Source: Streptomyces sp. TBY4 (GTDB lineage: Bacteria > Actinomycetota > Actinomycetes > Streptomycetales > Streptomycetaceae). Taken from it: DNA of 64,000 nucleotides. Of this stretch, positions 53,547-62,796 are shown piece by piece. Position 1 is the first letter of the stretch, and each line of letters starts with the position of its first letter. Position numbers and translations under genes: made by a program. A model generated the notes under the pieces. It saw nothing but the letters and a program-made list of their open reading frames with translations, was not told the origin of the DNA and did no database searches. The stretch lies in assembly GCF_024213195.1 (NCBI RefSeq), contig NZ_JANAVF010000005.1, positions 1 to 64,000 on the forward strand, read 5' to 3'.

Positions 53547-55025
53547 ATGGACGAGCTGACCCAGCGGCGCCGCCTGCTGATCCTGACGATCTGCTGCATG
53601 AGCCTGCTCATCGTCAGTCTCGACAACACCGTCCTGAACGTCGCCCTCCCCTCCATGCGCCGCGATCTGGACGCCTCCGTGGCCGGCATGCAGTGGACGA
53701 TCGACGCGTACACGCTGGTCCTGGCCTCGCTGCTGATGCTGGCGGGCTCCACCGCGGACCGGATCGGCCGCCGCAAGGTCTTCACCCTCGGCGTCGTGCT
53801 CTTCACCGCCGGCTCGGTGCTCTGCTCGCTCGCGCCGAGCCTGGGCTGGCTGATCGCCTTCCGGATGATCCAGGCCGTCGGCGGCTCCATGCTCAACCCG
53901 GTCGCCATGTCGATCATCACGAACACCTTCACCGAACCGCGCGAGCGCGCCCGGGCCATCGGCGTCTGGGGCGCGGTCGTCGGCATCTCCATGGCCGCGG
54001 GCCCGCTGATCGGCGGCCTGCTCGTGGACTCGGTCGGCTGGCGGTCGATCTTCTGGATCAACCTGCCCGTCGGCATCCTCGCCCTCGTCCTGACCCTGCG
54101 CTACATCCCGGAGTCCCGGGCCGACCACCCGCGCCGCCCCGACCCGGTCGGACAGCTGCTGGTCATGGGGCTGCTCGGCTCGGTCACGTTCGGGATCATC
54201 GAGGCCCCCGCCGCCGGAGCGACCTCCCCGCTGATCCTGGGCTGCGCACTCGTCGCCGTCCTGTCCCTGGCCGGGCTGCTGGCCTACGAGTCACGGCGCG
54301 CGGAGCCCCTGATCGACCCGCGGTTCTTCCGCAGCGCCCCCTTCAGCGGGGCCACGGTGATCGCGGTCAGCGCCTTCGCCGCGCTGTCCGGCTTCCTGTT
54401 CCTGAACACCCTGTACCTCCAGGACGTACGGGGCCTCGATGCCCTGGACGCCGGCCTGTACATGCTGCCGATGGCGGCCTTCGCCTTCCTCTGCGCCCCC
54501 GTGTCGGGGCGACTGGTCGCCACCCGGGGACCGCGGCTGCCGCTGCTGGTCGCGGGCGTGACCATGGGGGCGAGCGGGCTGCTGTTCGCCGCGTTCTCGG
54601 CCGAGAGCTCGACGCCGATGCTGTTCTGCGGGTACGTGCTCTTCGGCATCGGGTTCGGCCTGGTGAACGCGCCGATCACCAACACCGCCGTCTCCGGGAT
54701 GCCCCGCGCCCAGGCCGGCGTGGCCGCGGCGGTGGCCTCCACCAGCCGGCAGACCGGCGGGGCGCTGGGCGTGGCCGTCGTCGGCTCGGTCCTGGCCGCC
54801 GGGATGGCGGGCGGGATCGGGATGGCGGGCGGATCCGGATCCGCGGCCGCCTTCGTGGCCGCGGCCCGGCCCGCCTGGTGGATCATCACGGTGTGCGGGC
54901 TGCTCGTCCTGTGCGTCGGCTACGCCACCAGCGGCGGCTGGGCCCGGGAGACGGCCCTGCGCACGGCCCGCGCCCTGGAACCGCGCTCCGGCCCGGAGCG
55001 CACGGGCACCGCACCGCGGCACTGA
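53547..55025 (+). CDS. DHA2-type MFS drug exporter
   Basis: The 492-residue protein has about 14 membrane helices and EmrB/QacA signatures: SLDNTVLNVALPSMRRDL at TM1 (motif D1), GSTADRIGRRKVF (motif A) and GVWGAVVGISMAAGPLIGGLL (motif C, antiporter). It should export drugs or metabolites with protons. It is convergent with a MarR gene and 64 bp from the divergent dus gene. The short leader suggests leaderless or near-leaderless translation. Confidence 0.88.
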   Translation: MDELTQRRRLLILTICCMSLLIVSLDNTVLNVALPSMRRDLDASVAGMQWTIDAYTLVLASLLMLAGSTADRIGRRKVFTLGVVLFTAGSVLCSLAPSLGWLIAFRMIQAVGGSMLNPVAMSIITNTFTEPRERARAIGVWGAVVGISMAAGPLIGGLLVDSVGWRSIFWINLPVGILALVLTLRYIPESRADHPRRPDPVGQLLVMGLLGSVTFGIIEAPAAGATSPLILGCALVAVLSLAGLLAYESRRAEPLIDPRFFRSAPFSGATVIAVSAFAALSGFLFLNTLYLQDVRGLDALDAGLYMLPMAAFAFLCAPVSGRLVATRGPRLPLLVAGVTMGASGLLFAAFSAESSTPMLFCGYVLFGIGFGLVNAPITNTAVSGMPRAQAGVAAAVASTSRQTGGALGVAVVGSVLAAGMAGGIGMAGGSGSAAAFVAAARPAWWIITVCGLLVLCVGYATSGGWARETALRTARALEPRSGPERTGTAPRH

Positions 55026-55064
55026 GCCGGGGCGGCTATACCGGCCGACCCCTTGCCTGCCCGC

Positions 55065-55520
55065 CTACTCGTCGCAGGCGAAGTCCTCGGCGTGCGAGTC
55101 GATCCGGTCCAGCAGGCTCCGCAGCGCTTCCCGGTCCCGCTCCGAGAGGTGGGCGAACAGTCCGAGTTCCACCGCGTCGAGGGCCGCGTTCGTCTTCGCG
55201 AGGGCGGCGGTGCCCGCGTCGGTGATGGCCACGTTGTGGCGGCGGCGGTCGGCCGGGTCCCGGCGCCGCTCGACGAGCCCGCCGCCCTCCAGGTCGTTGA
55301 GGATCCCGACGAGCACGCTCGGGTCCACCTCGAGCCGCTCGGCCAGCGCGCGCTGGCCGATGGGTCCGCCGTCCAGGTGCGTCAGGGTCATCGCGTGGCG
55401 CGGGGTGAGCCCGGCGGCGCTGAGCGCCTTCTTCATGCGGGTCTGGGTGATCGATCCGTGCCAGGCCAGCAGCATGCCCAGCCGCTGCGGCGGATGCGGG
55501 GAGTCCTGAATCGCCGTCAT
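55065..55520 (-). CDS. MarR-family regulator
   Basis: The 151-residue protein has the MarR winged helix (LTPRHAMTLTHLDGGPIGQ, ALAERLEVDPSVLVGILNDL, wing RRRDPADRRRHNVAITDAG) flanked by dimerisation helices. ATG 55520 is used; a GTG at 55526 is also possible. It is divergent from the DoxX-like gene, with a 90-bp gap containing direct repeats, and convergent with the DHA2 exporter, so either may be its target. Confidence 0.88.
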   Translation of the reverse strand: MTAIQDSPHPPQRLGMLLAWHGSITQTRMKKALSAAGLTPRHAMTLTHLDGGPIGQRALAERLEVDPSVLVGILNDLEGGGLVERRRDPADRRRHNVAITDAGTAALAKTNAALDAVELGLFAHLSERDREALRSLLDRIDSHAEDFACDE

Positions 55521-55610
55521 GTCCACATCGTAACAACCGGGAAATGATTGCGCACTGCCGATCGTTGATGGTATTCAATGATTCTAAATCGCCGATCGTT
55601 GGAGTCAGCC
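55521..55610. promoter_or_regulatory. MarR/DoxX divergent promoter with direct repeats
   Basis: GCCGATCGTTG occurs at 55557-55567 and 55591-55601, flanking an AT-rich stretch with TGGTATTCAATGATTC. This is a likely MarR-controlled promoter pair. Confidence 0.5.
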
Positions 55611-55955
55611 ATGTTCACCGCCTATGCCGTCGTCGCCGGGCTGCTCGCCCTCGTCCTTGCCGCGTCCGCGACCTTCACGTTCCTGCGCAACCCCTCGATC
55701 ACCGAGAGCATGGCCAACGTCGGCGTGCCGGATTCCTGGCTCCCCCGACTGGCCTCCCTCAAGGCGGCCGGCGCGATCGGCCTGGTCGCGGGCCTGTGGG
55801 TGGCCCCCCTCGGCATCGCCGCCGCCGTCGGCGTCACCCTCTACTTCCTCGGCGCGATCGTCGCCCACCTGCGCGCGAAGGACTACAACTTCGCCCCCGC
55901 GGCCGCCCTCGCCCTGATAGCCGTGGCCGCCCTGGTCCTACGCGCGGCCGCCTGA
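55611..55955 (+). CDS. DoxX-like small membrane protein
   Basis: The 114-residue protein has four hydrophobic helices in the DoxX-like layout, with FLRNPSITESMANVGVPDSW and LPRLASLKAAGAIGLVAGLW as the family's conserved region. GGAG precedes the ATG. Members of this family are often controlled by an adjacent MarR or TetR gene and their role is unclear. A GC hairpin terminator follows at 55992. Confidence 0.8.
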   Translation: MFTAYAVVAGLLALVLAASATFTFLRNPSITESMANVGVPDSWLPRLASLKAAGAIGLVAGLWVAPLGIAAAVGVTLYFLGAIVAHLRAKDYNFAPAAALALIAVAALVLRAAA

Positions 55956-55991
55956 CGGGCCGCCCCCAGCGCCGCCGCACCCCTCACCCGG

Positions 55992-56014
55992 CCCCGTCCG
56001 CCGTGCGGACGGGG
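55992..56014 (+). terminator. Hairpin terminator after the DoxX-like gene
   Basis: CCCCGTCCGC pairs with GCGGACGGGG across CGT, followed by CTTCCT. Confidence 0.75.
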
Positions 56015-56032
56015 CTTCCTCGCACGTACGAG

Positions 56033-56054
56033 TGACAGATATTGAAATCTGTCA
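56033..56054. promoter_or_regulatory. Operator-like inverted repeat before the aldo-keto reductase
   Basis: TGACAGAT and ATCTGTCA are perfect 8-bp arms with the spacer ATTGAA. It lies 22-44 bases before the ATG, in the right place to block the promoter. The downstream TetR-family regulator is the obvious binder. Confidence 0.65.
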
Positions 56055-56076
56055 TCCGTCATGCCATTCTCGTTCC

Positions 56077-57117
56077 ATGACCACGAACCAGAGCACCCCG
56101 GCCCACCTCCCGACCCCGCACCGCACCCTCGGCAGCACCGGACCCGGGGTCTTCCCCCTCGGGCTGGGCTGCATGGGGATGTCCGCCCTCTACGGCGAAG
56201 CCGACCGGGCGGAGTCCCTCGCCACCATCCACGCCGCCCTCGACGCCGGGGTCACCCTGCTCGACACGGGCGACTTCTACGGCATGGGGCACAACGAGCT
56301 CCTCATCAACGAAGCCCTGCGCACCGCCCCCGCCGCGGCCCGTGAGAAGGCGCTGACCAGCGTGAAGTTCGGCGCCCTGCGCACGGTCGAGGGCGGCTTC
56401 ACCGGGTACGACGGGCGGCCGGAGGCCGTGAAGAACTTCCTGGCCTATTCGCTCCAGCGGCTCGGCCGGGACCACATCGACGTCTACCGCATCGCCCGCG
56501 TGGACCCCGACGTGCCGATCGAGGAGACCGTCGGGGCCATCGCCGAGGCGGTCACGGCCGGGCACGTCCGGCACATCGGCCTCTCCGAGGTCGGCGCGGA
56601 CACCCTGCGCCGGGCCGCCGCCGTGGCACCGATCTCCGACCTCCAGATCGAGTACTCCCTGATCTCGCGCGGGATCGAGGAGGAGATCCTGCCGACCGCC
56701 CGCGAGCTCGGCATAGGCGTCACGGCGTACGGAGTGCTGTCGCGCGGCCTGATCAGCGGCCACTTCACCCGTGACCGGGAGCTGGCCCCGGGCGACTTCC
56801 GCGGGATGAGCCCGCGCTTCCAGGGCGACAACCTCGACCGGAACCTCGACCTGGTCGACGCCCTGCGCAAGGTCGCCGACGAGAAGGGCGTCAGCGTCGC
56901 CCAGACGGCCATCGCCTGGGTGCTCTCCCGGGGCGAGGACATCGTGCCGCTGGTCGGCGCCCGCAGCCGCGAGCGGCTCGGTGAGGCGCTGGGCTCCCTC
57001 CAGGTGGAGCTGACCCCCGCCGACCTCGCCGCCATCGAGGACGCGGTGCCGGCCGGTGCGGCCGCCGGGGATCGCTACCCGGCAGCGCAGATGGCCCACC
57101 TGGACAGCGAGCACTGA
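56077..57117 (+). CDS. Aldo-keto reductase
   Basis: The 346-residue (alpha/beta)8 barrel has LGLGCMGMSALYG, the catalytic Asp/Tyr in LLDTGDFYGMGHNE and Lys in TSVKFG, the phosphate-binding region WVLSRGEDIVPLVGARS, and a typical length. The usual catalytic His is replaced (YRIARVDPDVPIEETVG), as in the AKR13-like subgroup. It should reduce aldehydes or ketones with NADPH. The operator upstream and a TetR gene 21 bp downstream make an autoregulated detoxification-type unit. Confidence 0.88.
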   Translation: MTTNQSTPAHLPTPHRTLGSTGPGVFPLGLGCMGMSALYGEADRAESLATIHAALDAGVTLLDTGDFYGMGHNELLINEALRTAPAAAREKALTSVKFGALRTVEGGFTGYDGRPEAVKNFLAYSLQRLGRDHIDVYRIARVDPDVPIEETVGAIAEAVTAGHVRHIGLSEVGADTLRRAAAVAPISDLQIEYSLISRGIEEEILPTARELGIGVTAYGVLSRGLISGHFTRDRELAPGDFRGMSPRFQGDNLDRNLDLVDALRKVADEKGVSVAQTAIAWVLSRGEDIVPLVGARSRERLGEALGSLQVELTPADLAAIEDAVPAGAAAGDRYPAAQMAHLDSEH

Positions 57118-57138
57118 TCCGGCTGTACGGTCGTACCC

Positions 57139-57732
57139 ATGCCACCCGCAGCAGCCGAGCCCCTCACCCCCGAGCGCATCCTCGAAACCACCGAGGAGGT
57201 CCTGCGCCGCTTCGGCCCGACCAAGGCGACCGTGGTGGACGTGGCCCGGGCCCTGGGCGTCAGCCACGGCAGCGTGTACCGGCACTTCCCGTCGAAGGCG
57301 GCGCTGCGCGAGGCCGTCACGGACCGGTGGCTCGCCAAGAGCGTGGTCATGCTGGAGGAGATCGCCTCGGCGCCGGCCGAGCCCGCCCCCTCCAAGCTGG
57401 AGTCGTGGCTCGAAGCGCTCTTCGAGGCCAAGCGCCACAAGGCGGGCGACGACCCGGAGCTGTTCGCGACGTACATCGTGCTGCTCGACGAGAACAGCGG
57501 TGTGGTGGAGCGGCACCTGACCGAGCTGATCGAGCAGCTCTCCCGGATCATCGGCGAGGGGGTCGAGGCCGGCTCGCTCAGCGCTCCCGACGTACCGGCC
57601 GCCGCGCGCGCGGTGTTCGACGCCACCGGCCGCTTCCACGATCCGCAGTACGCGGCGGACTGGCGGGGGCCGACCATCACCGCCGAGTTCGAGGCGGTCA
57701 CCGCCCTGGTCATACGGGGCCTGCGCCCCTGA
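57139..57732 (+). CDS. TetR-family regulator
   Basis: The 197-residue protein has an N-terminal TetR domain (ILETTEEVLRRFGPTKATVV, ARALGVSHGSVYRHFPSKAA) and a helical effector domain resembling the TetR C-terminal group with LFATYIVLLDENSGVV. It is 21 bp downstream of the aldo-keto reductase gene and is probably co-transcribed, regulating the operon through the inverted repeat at 56033. Confidence 0.88.
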   Translation: MPPAAAEPLTPERILETTEEVLRRFGPTKATVVDVARALGVSHGSVYRHFPSKAALREAVTDRWLAKSVVMLEEIASAPAEPAPSKLESWLEALFEAKRHKAGDDPELFATYIVLLDENSGVVERHLTELIEQLSRIIGEGVEAGSLSAPDVPAAARAVFDATGRFHDPQYAADWRGPTITAEFEAVTALVIRGLRP

Positions 57733-57854
57733 CGCCCGGAAGCATCCGGTCCGGACGGCTTGATCATCATTTTGGGCGGCGGGTCCTTGCCGTGCGGCCG
57801 CCGTGTTCCTAGGTTCCCCCTACCGCACACCATCAGGCCGTTCCAGGGGGAGCC

Positions 57855-58420
57855 TTGTCCGCTCAGCAAGAACCGGCAGCGCCTGCCGGGCCGCCGGCGA
57901 GGTCCGGGGCCGCCGCCGCCATCGGCTGGATCCTGACGATCGGGTTCAACGTGGTTGCGCCCGTTCTCACGTACAACATGCTCACCGACCGGGGCTGGAG
58001 CGAGTTCGGCGCGCTGCTGGTCAGCGGCGGCTGGCCGGTGGTCGACTCCCTCGTCCACCTCGCCTGGCGCCGCAAGGTCGACGAGTTCGCCGTGGTCACC
58101 CTGGTCTTCCTGGTGATCACCGCGCTCGTCACGCTGATCGGACCAAGGAGGGCGTGGCGTACTTCAACGGGCTCTGGCAGTACCCCGACTTCCGGGCGGC
58201 GATGCGGCGGATGACCACCGTCTGGGGCGTCGCGTACCTGGTCGAGGCCTCGCTGCGGCTGGTGCTGGCGTACACGCTGAGCGTCGGCACGATGGTCTGG
58301 CTCAGCCCCGTCCTGATCTACGGCTTCCTGATCTCGCTGATCGTGTGGACCGTCCGGTTCTCGAAGCGCACCCGGGCCGAGGGCGAGGCCGGGGCCGCCG
58401 CGGCCCCGGCGGCCGCGTAG
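57855..58420 (+). pseudogene. VC0807-family membrane protein gene with an internal deletion
   Basis: The gene begins at TTG 57855 after AGGGGGA. Codons to about 58139 encode GWILTIGFNVVAPVLTYNML, SGGWPVVDSLVHLAWRRK and VFLVITALVTLIGP. Then the sequence jumps to TKEGVAYFNGLWQYPDFR and the C-terminal helices in another frame (from 58142 to TAG 58420). Intact relatives have about 40 more residues here, including the region before the TKEGVAYFN box. The deletion therefore both removes a segment and shifts the frame. The joint sits at GATCGGACC. A terminator follows at 58439. Confidence 0.7.
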
Positions 58421-58438
58421 CCGGACCGCGAAAACACA

Positions 58439-58475
58439 GGTGGCCCGGTGCGCGAGGGACGCGCACCGGGCCACC
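58439..58475. terminator. Bidirectional hairpin terminator
   Basis: GGTGGCCCGGTGCGCG pairs perfectly with CGCGCACCGGGCCACC over 16 bp with a 5-base loop. It sits between the pseudogene and the convergent glyS gene. Confidence 0.88.
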
Positions 58476-58494
58476 AGCGTATCTGCGGCGGAAC

Positions 58495-59877
58495 CTAGCA
58501 GCCGAGCAGGCGGCTGCCGAGGTAGCTCTGGATCTGGTCCAGGGAGACGCGCTCCTGCTTCATGGTGTCGCGCTCGCGCACGGTGACCGCGTTGTCGTCG
58601 AGGGTGTCGAAGTCGACGGTGACACAGAACGGCGTGCCGATCTCGTCCTGGCGGCGGTAGCGGCGGCCGATGGCGCCGGCGTCGTCGAACTCGATGTTCC
58701 AGTGCTTGCGCAGGTCGGCGGCGAGGCCCTTGGCCTTCGGCGTCAGCTGCGCGTTGCGGGACAGCGGCAGGACGGCGACCTTGACCGGCGCCAGGCGCGG
58801 GTCGAGGCGCATCACGGTGCGCTTCTCCATGACGCCCTTGGCGTTGGGGGCCTCGTCCTCGTTGTACGCGTCGAGCATGAAGGCGAGCATGGCGCGGTTG
58901 ACGCCGGCCGCCGGCTCGATGACGTACGGGGTGTAGCGCTCCTTGGTCTCCTGGTCGAAGTACACGAGGTCCTGACCGGAGGCGGCGGAGTGGGCCTTGA
59001 GGTCGAAGTCGGTGCGGTTGGCGACGCCTTCGAGCTCGGAGAACTCATTGCCACCGAAGTTGAAGCGGTACTCGATGTCGGCGGTGCGCTTCGAGTAGTG
59101 GGACAGCTTCTCCTTCGGGTGGTCGTACCAGCGGATGTTCTCCTCGCGGATGCCGAGGTCGCGGTACCAGTTCCACCGCTCCTGCATCCAGTACTCCTGC
59201 CACTGCTCGTCCTCGCCCGGCTTGACGAAGAACTCCATCTCCATCTGCTCGAACTCGCGGGTGCGGAAGATGAAGTTGCCGGGGGTGATCTCGTTGCGGA
59301 AGGACTTGCCCATCTGCGCGATGCCGAACGGCGGCTTCTTGCGCGCGGCGGTCATCGTCACGGCGAAGTTGGTGAAGATGCCCTGAGCGGTCTCGGGCCG
59401 CAGGTACGCCTTGGAGCCGGTGTCCTGGGTCGGGCCGAGGTGGGTCTCCAGCATGCCGGAGAACTGCTTGGGCTCGGTGAACTGGCCCTTCACGCCGCAG
59501 TTGGGGCAGTTGATGTCGGCGAGACCGTTGGCGGGCATGCGGCCGTGCTTGGCCTCGTACGCCTCTTCCAGGTGGTCGGCACGGTGGCGCTTGTGACAGG
59601 AGGTGCACTCCGTCAGCGGGTCCGAGAAGGTGCCGACGTGACCGGAGGCCACCCAGACCTCGGGGGCCAGGATCACGGACGAGTCGAGGCCGACGATGTC
59701 CTCACGTCCGGTGACCATCGCCTTCCACCACTGGCGCTTGATGTTCTCCTTGAGCTCGACACCGAGCGGGCCGTAGTCCCAGGCGGCCTTGGTTCCGCCG
59801 TAGATCTCACTGCACGGGAAAACGAAGCCACGGCGCTTGCTCAGGCTGACGATGGTTTCGATCTTGTCGGCGGCCAC
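58495..59877 (-). CDS. glyS: Glycyl-tRNA synthetase (class II, alpha2 type)
   Basis: The 460-residue enzyme is the single-chain dimeric glycyl-tRNA synthetase. Class II motif 1 lies near [13 protein letters not shown], motif 2 is [21 protein letters not shown] (in parts: [24 protein letters not shown]), and motif 3 is in [14 protein letters not shown]. Two zinc-type Cys pairs ([10 protein letters not shown] and [12 protein letters not shown]) lie in an insertion. It charges tRNA-Gly. GTG start at 59877. No T-box leader is visible in the 156 bp shared with the divergent znu operon. Confidence 0.95.
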   Translation of the reverse strand: MAADKIETIVSLSKRRGFVFPCSEIYGGTKAAWDYGPLGVELKENIKRQWWKAMVTGREDIVGLDSSVILAPEVWVASGHVGTFSDPLTECTSCHKRHRADHLEEAYEAKHGRMPANGLADINCPNCGVKGQFTEPKQFSGMLETHLGPTQDTGSKAYLRPETAQGIFTNFAVTMTAARKKPPFGIAQMGKSFRNEITPGNFIFRTREFEQMEMEFFVKPGEDEQWQEYWMQERWNWYRDLGIREENIRWYDHPKEKLSHYSKRTADIEYRFNFGGNEFSELEGVANRTDFDLKAHSAASGQDLVYFDQETKERYTPYVIEPAAGVNRAMLAFMLDAYNEDEAPNAKGVMEKRTVMRLDPRLAPVKVAVLPLSRNAQLTPKAKGLAADLRKHWNIEFDDAGAIGRRYRRQDEIGTPFCVTVDFDTLDDNAVTVRERDTMKQERVSLDQIQSYLGSRLLGC

Positions 59878-59997
59878 GGTGCTCTCTTCATTTACGAGGA
59901 CGAACGGCGAAGCCCCAAGGTTACCGGCGCCCGCACCCCCCCTTTCAAATCGGGACCCCCCTCCGGAGGCCCTCCGCACCCCTCCCACCAGGGTTTT

Positions 59998-60012
59998 TGA
60001 CAATCGTTTCCA
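59998..60012. promoter_or_regulatory. Zur-like box 1
   Basis: TGACAATCGTTTCCA resembles the streptomycete Zur consensus (TGaaAATGATtTTCA) as an imperfect palindrome with the central base at 60005. It lies 22 bases before znuA. Confidence 0.6.
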
Positions 60013-60019
60013 TCTTTGA

Positions 60020-60034
60020 TGAAAATGGATGTCA
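60020..60034. promoter_or_regulatory. Zur-like box 2, overlapping the znuA start
   Basis: TGAAAATGGATGTCA matches the Zur 7-1-7 palindrome well on its left half (TGAAAAT). The site ends on the A of the znuA ATG, so bound Zur could block both transcription and translation start. Confidence 0.6.
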
Positions 60035-61044
60035 TGAACGTACGACGACGCCTCATACCCACCGCCGCCCTCGCCGCAACCGTCGCTCTCGCCGCCACGG
60101 CCCTCACCGCCTGCTCGGGCACGGCCGGAGCCGCCGGAGCCGAGGACGGCAAGGACGGCAAGCTCGACGTGATGGCGTCGTTCTATCCGATGCAGTTCCT
60201 CGCCGAGCAGATCGGCAAGGACCACGTGAAGGTCGACAGCCTCACCAAGCCCGGGGTCGAGCCGCACGACCTGGAGATCACCCCGAAGCAGACCGCGCAG
60301 CTCGGCGAGGCCGATGTCGTCCTCTACCTCAAGACGCTGCAGCCCGCCGTCGACAAGGCCGTCGCCCAGTCCGGCGTGAAGAACGTCATCGACGCCGCCA
60401 CCCTCACCAAGCTGGAGGTGCACGGCGCCGCCGCGCACGGCGAAGAGGGCCACGAGCACACCGACGGCGACGAGCACGCCGCCGAGCACGCCGAGGGCGA
60501 CGGCCACAACCACGGCGAAGCCGGCGAGGACCCGCACGTCTGGCTCGACCCGGTCAAGTACGCGGAGATCGCCAAGGGCGTCGGCGCGGCCCTGGAGAAG
60601 TCCGACCCCGACCACGCGGCGGACTACAAGAAGAACACCGACGAGCTCGTCGCCAAGCTGGGCGCCCTGGACACCGAGTTCAAGGACGGCCTGAAGAACA
60701 CGGCCTCCAAGACCTTCATCACCACCCACTCCGCCTTCGGCTACCTCGCCGAGCGCTACGGCCTCGACCAGGAGGGCATCTCCGGCGTCGACCCCGAGTC
60801 CGAGCCGAGCCCGGCCCGGATGAAGGAGCTGCAGACCCTCGCGAAGCAGGACAATGTCTCGACGGTGTTCTTCGAGACCCTGGCCAGCGACAAGACGGCC
60901 AAGACCCTCGCGGCGGACACCGGCCTGAAGACCGACGTCCTGGATCCCCTGGAGGGAATCACGGACAAGTCCCAGGGCGCTGACTACTTCGAGGTCATGC
61001 GGGCCAACCTGAAGAACCTCCAGAAGGCACTCGGCAGCAAGTAA
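60034..61044 (+). CDS. znuA: Zinc ABC transporter substrate-binding lipoprotein ZnuA
   Basis: The 336-residue protein has a lipoprotein signal (lipobox LTACSG, Cys27) and the cluster A-I metal-binding fold: [28 protein letters not shown], and [16 protein letters not shown] His-rich loop of about 40 residues (130-170, with [14 protein letters not shown] and [11 protein letters not shown]) is typical of zinc-binding members. It captures zinc outside the membrane. ATG 60034 is used; upstream in-frame ATGs at 60019 and 60025 are possible. Two Zur-like boxes sit at its start. Confidence 0.92.
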   Translation: MNVRRRLIPTAALAATVALAATALTACSGTAGAAGAEDGKDGKLDVMASFYPMQFLAEQIGKDHVKVDSLTKPGVEPHDLEITPKQTAQLGEADVVLYLKTLQPAVDKAVAQSGVKNVIDAATLTKLEVHGAAAHGEEGHEHTDGDEHAAEHAEGDGHNHGEAGEDPHVWLDPVKYAEIAKGVGAALEKSDPDHAADYKKNTDELVAKLGALDTEFKDGLKNTASKTFITTHSAFGYLAERYGLDQEGISGVDPESEPSPARMKELQTLAKQDNVSTVFFETLASDKTAKTLAADTGLKTDVLDPLEGITDKSQGADYFEVMRANLKNLQKALGSK

Positions 61045-61871
61045 TGGCGACAGCAGTAGCGGCATCGGAGGCGCGAGCCATGGAGTCCAAGCCCACTCAG
61101 GCCCTGGACCAGCCCGTCATATCCCTGCGCGGGGCCACGGCCTCGCTCGGCTCGCGCCCCGTGCTGCGCGGCATCGACCTCACCGTCCGCAAAGGTGAGG
61201 TCGTCGCCCTGCTCGGCGGCAACGGCTCCGGCAAGTCCACGGCCGTCCGCGCCGTGGTCGGACAGGTCCCGCTGAGCGGCGGCGCCCTGTCCCTCTTCGG
61301 CTCCGAGTTCAAGCGGTTCCGCGACTGGTCGCGCATCGGCTACGTGCCCCAGCGCACCACCGCCGCCAGCGGGGTCCCCGCCACCGTCCGCGAGGTCGTC
61401 TCCGCCGGCCGGCTCGCCCGGACCCGCTTCGGGTTCCTGCGCAAGGCCGACAAGGCCGCCGTGGAGCGCGCGCTGGACCTGGTCGACATGGGCTCCTACG
61501 CCGACGCCTCCGTCAACGCCCTCTCCGGCGGCCAGCACCAGCGGGTGCTCATCGCCCGCGCGCTCGCCGGCGAACCCGAGCTGCTGATCATGGACGAGCC
61601 GATGGCCGGCGTGGACCTGGCCAATCAGGAGGTCCTCGCGAGCGCCCTGCGCAGCCAGGTCGCCGCCGGCACCACCGTGCTGCTGGTCCTGCACGAGCTG
61701 GGCCCGCTGGAGCCGCTCATCGACCGCGCCGTCGTCCTGCGCGACGGCTGCGTCACCCACGACGGCCCGCCCCCGGAGGCCCTGGGCCAGCACGCGCTGC
61801 CCGGCCACGACCACGTACACCCCCACGCGGCGCACGACGCCGAGCCCCTCCGGACGGGACTGCTGAGCTGA
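61044..61871 (+). CDS. znuC: Zinc ABC transporter ATPase ZnuC
   Basis: The 275-residue ATPase has Walker [10 protein letters not shown], signature LSGGQHQRV, Walker [13 protein letters not shown] and a switch His in LVLHELG. It ends with a His-rich tail ([20 protein letters not shown]), often seen in zinc or manganese systems. ATG overlaps the znuA stop (TAATG). It powers the transporter. Confidence 0.93.
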   Translation: MATAVAASEARAMESKPTQALDQPVISLRGATASLGSRPVLRGIDLTVRKGEVVALLGGNGSGKSTAVRAVVGQVPLSGGALSLFGSEFKRFRDWSRIGYVPQRTTAASGVPATVREVVSAGRLARTRFGFLRKADKAAVERALDLVDMGSYADASVNALSGGQHQRVLIARALAGEPELLIMDEPMAGVDLANQEVLASALRSQVAAGTTVLLVLHELGPLEPLIDRAVVLRDGCVTHDGPPPEALGQHALPGHDHVHPHAAHDAEPLRTGLLS

Positions 61872-62737
61872 TGGACCTCCTGAACTACGCCTTCATGCAG
61901 CGGGCGCTGATCGCCGCCGGCCTGGTGGGCATCACGGCGCCCGCGATCGGCACGTACCTCGTCCAGCGGCGCCAGGCGGTCATGGGCGACGGCCTCGGCC
62001 ACGTGGCCATGACCGGTGTCGCCCTCGGCTTCCTGCTCAACACCAGCCCGGTGTGGATGGCCACCCTCGTCGCGGTCATCGGCGCCATCGGCATGGAGCT
62101 CATCCGCTCCCGCGGCAAGACCAGCGGCGACGTCGCGCTCGCGATGCTCTTCTACGGCGGCCTCGCCGGCGGCGTCATGATCATCAACATGGCTCCGGGC
62201 GGCTCCACGACCAACCTGGTCAGCGCCATGTTCGGCTCGATCACCACGGTCGCCTCCGAGGACGTCACCGCGATGGCGATCCTCGCCGCCTTCGTCCTGG
62301 CCGTCACCATCGGCCTGCGCAGGCAGCTCTTCGCCGTCTGCCAGGACGAGGAGTTCGCCCGGGTCACCGGCCTGCCGGTGCGCTTCCTCAACCTGCTGAT
62401 CGCCGTCACGGCCGCCGTCACCGTCACGGTGGCGATGCGCATCGTGGGCCTGCTGCTGGTCAGCGCCATGATGGTGATCCCGGTCGCGGCCGCCCAGCGC
62501 GTCACCCGCGGGTTCACCGCGACGCTGTCGCTGGCCATGGTGATCGCCCTGGTGGTCTCCCTGGCCGGTACGGCCTCCACGTACTACATGGACGCACCTT
62601 CCGGCGCCACGATCGTGCTGCTCGCGATCGCCGTCTTCATGGTGATGACGGCGCTCTCCACTCCCCTGGCCCGGCGCCGGGCCAGGGCCGCCCGCGCCGC
62701 CGAAGAAGTCTGCACGCGGGACGACGTGAAGATCTGA
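61871..62737 (+). CDS. znuB: Zinc ABC transporter permease ZnuB
   Basis: The 288-residue permease has eight or nine membrane helices and the ABC-3 family signature LGHVAMTGVALGFLLNTSP and MRIVGLLLVSAMMVIPVAAA. Its ATG overlaps the znuC stop (TGATG). It forms the channel for zinc import. It is followed 59 bp later by zur. Confidence 0.93.
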   Translation: MDLLNYAFMQRALIAAGLVGITAPAIGTYLVQRRQAVMGDGLGHVAMTGVALGFLLNTSPVWMATLVAVIGAIGMELIRSRGKTSGDVALAMLFYGGLAGGVMIINMAPGGSTTNLVSAMFGSITTVASEDVTAMAILAAFVLAVTIGLRRQLFAVCQDEEFARVTGLPVRFLNLLIAVTAAVTVTVAMRIVGLLLVSAMMVIPVAAAQRVTRGFTATLSLAMVIALVVSLAGTASTYYMDAPSGATIVLLAIAVFMVMTALSTPLARRRARAARAAEEVCTRDDVKI

Positions 62738-62796
62738 AGACCTCGGGCCGTCGGCCGCCTGGCACAATGGGCCGCACCCGAGACGAGGAGGAACCG

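Noticed and set aside
59878..60033. T-box leader for glyS
   Set aside because: No T-box sequence or specifier stem is visible, and the region is only 156 bp with Zur-like boxes in it.
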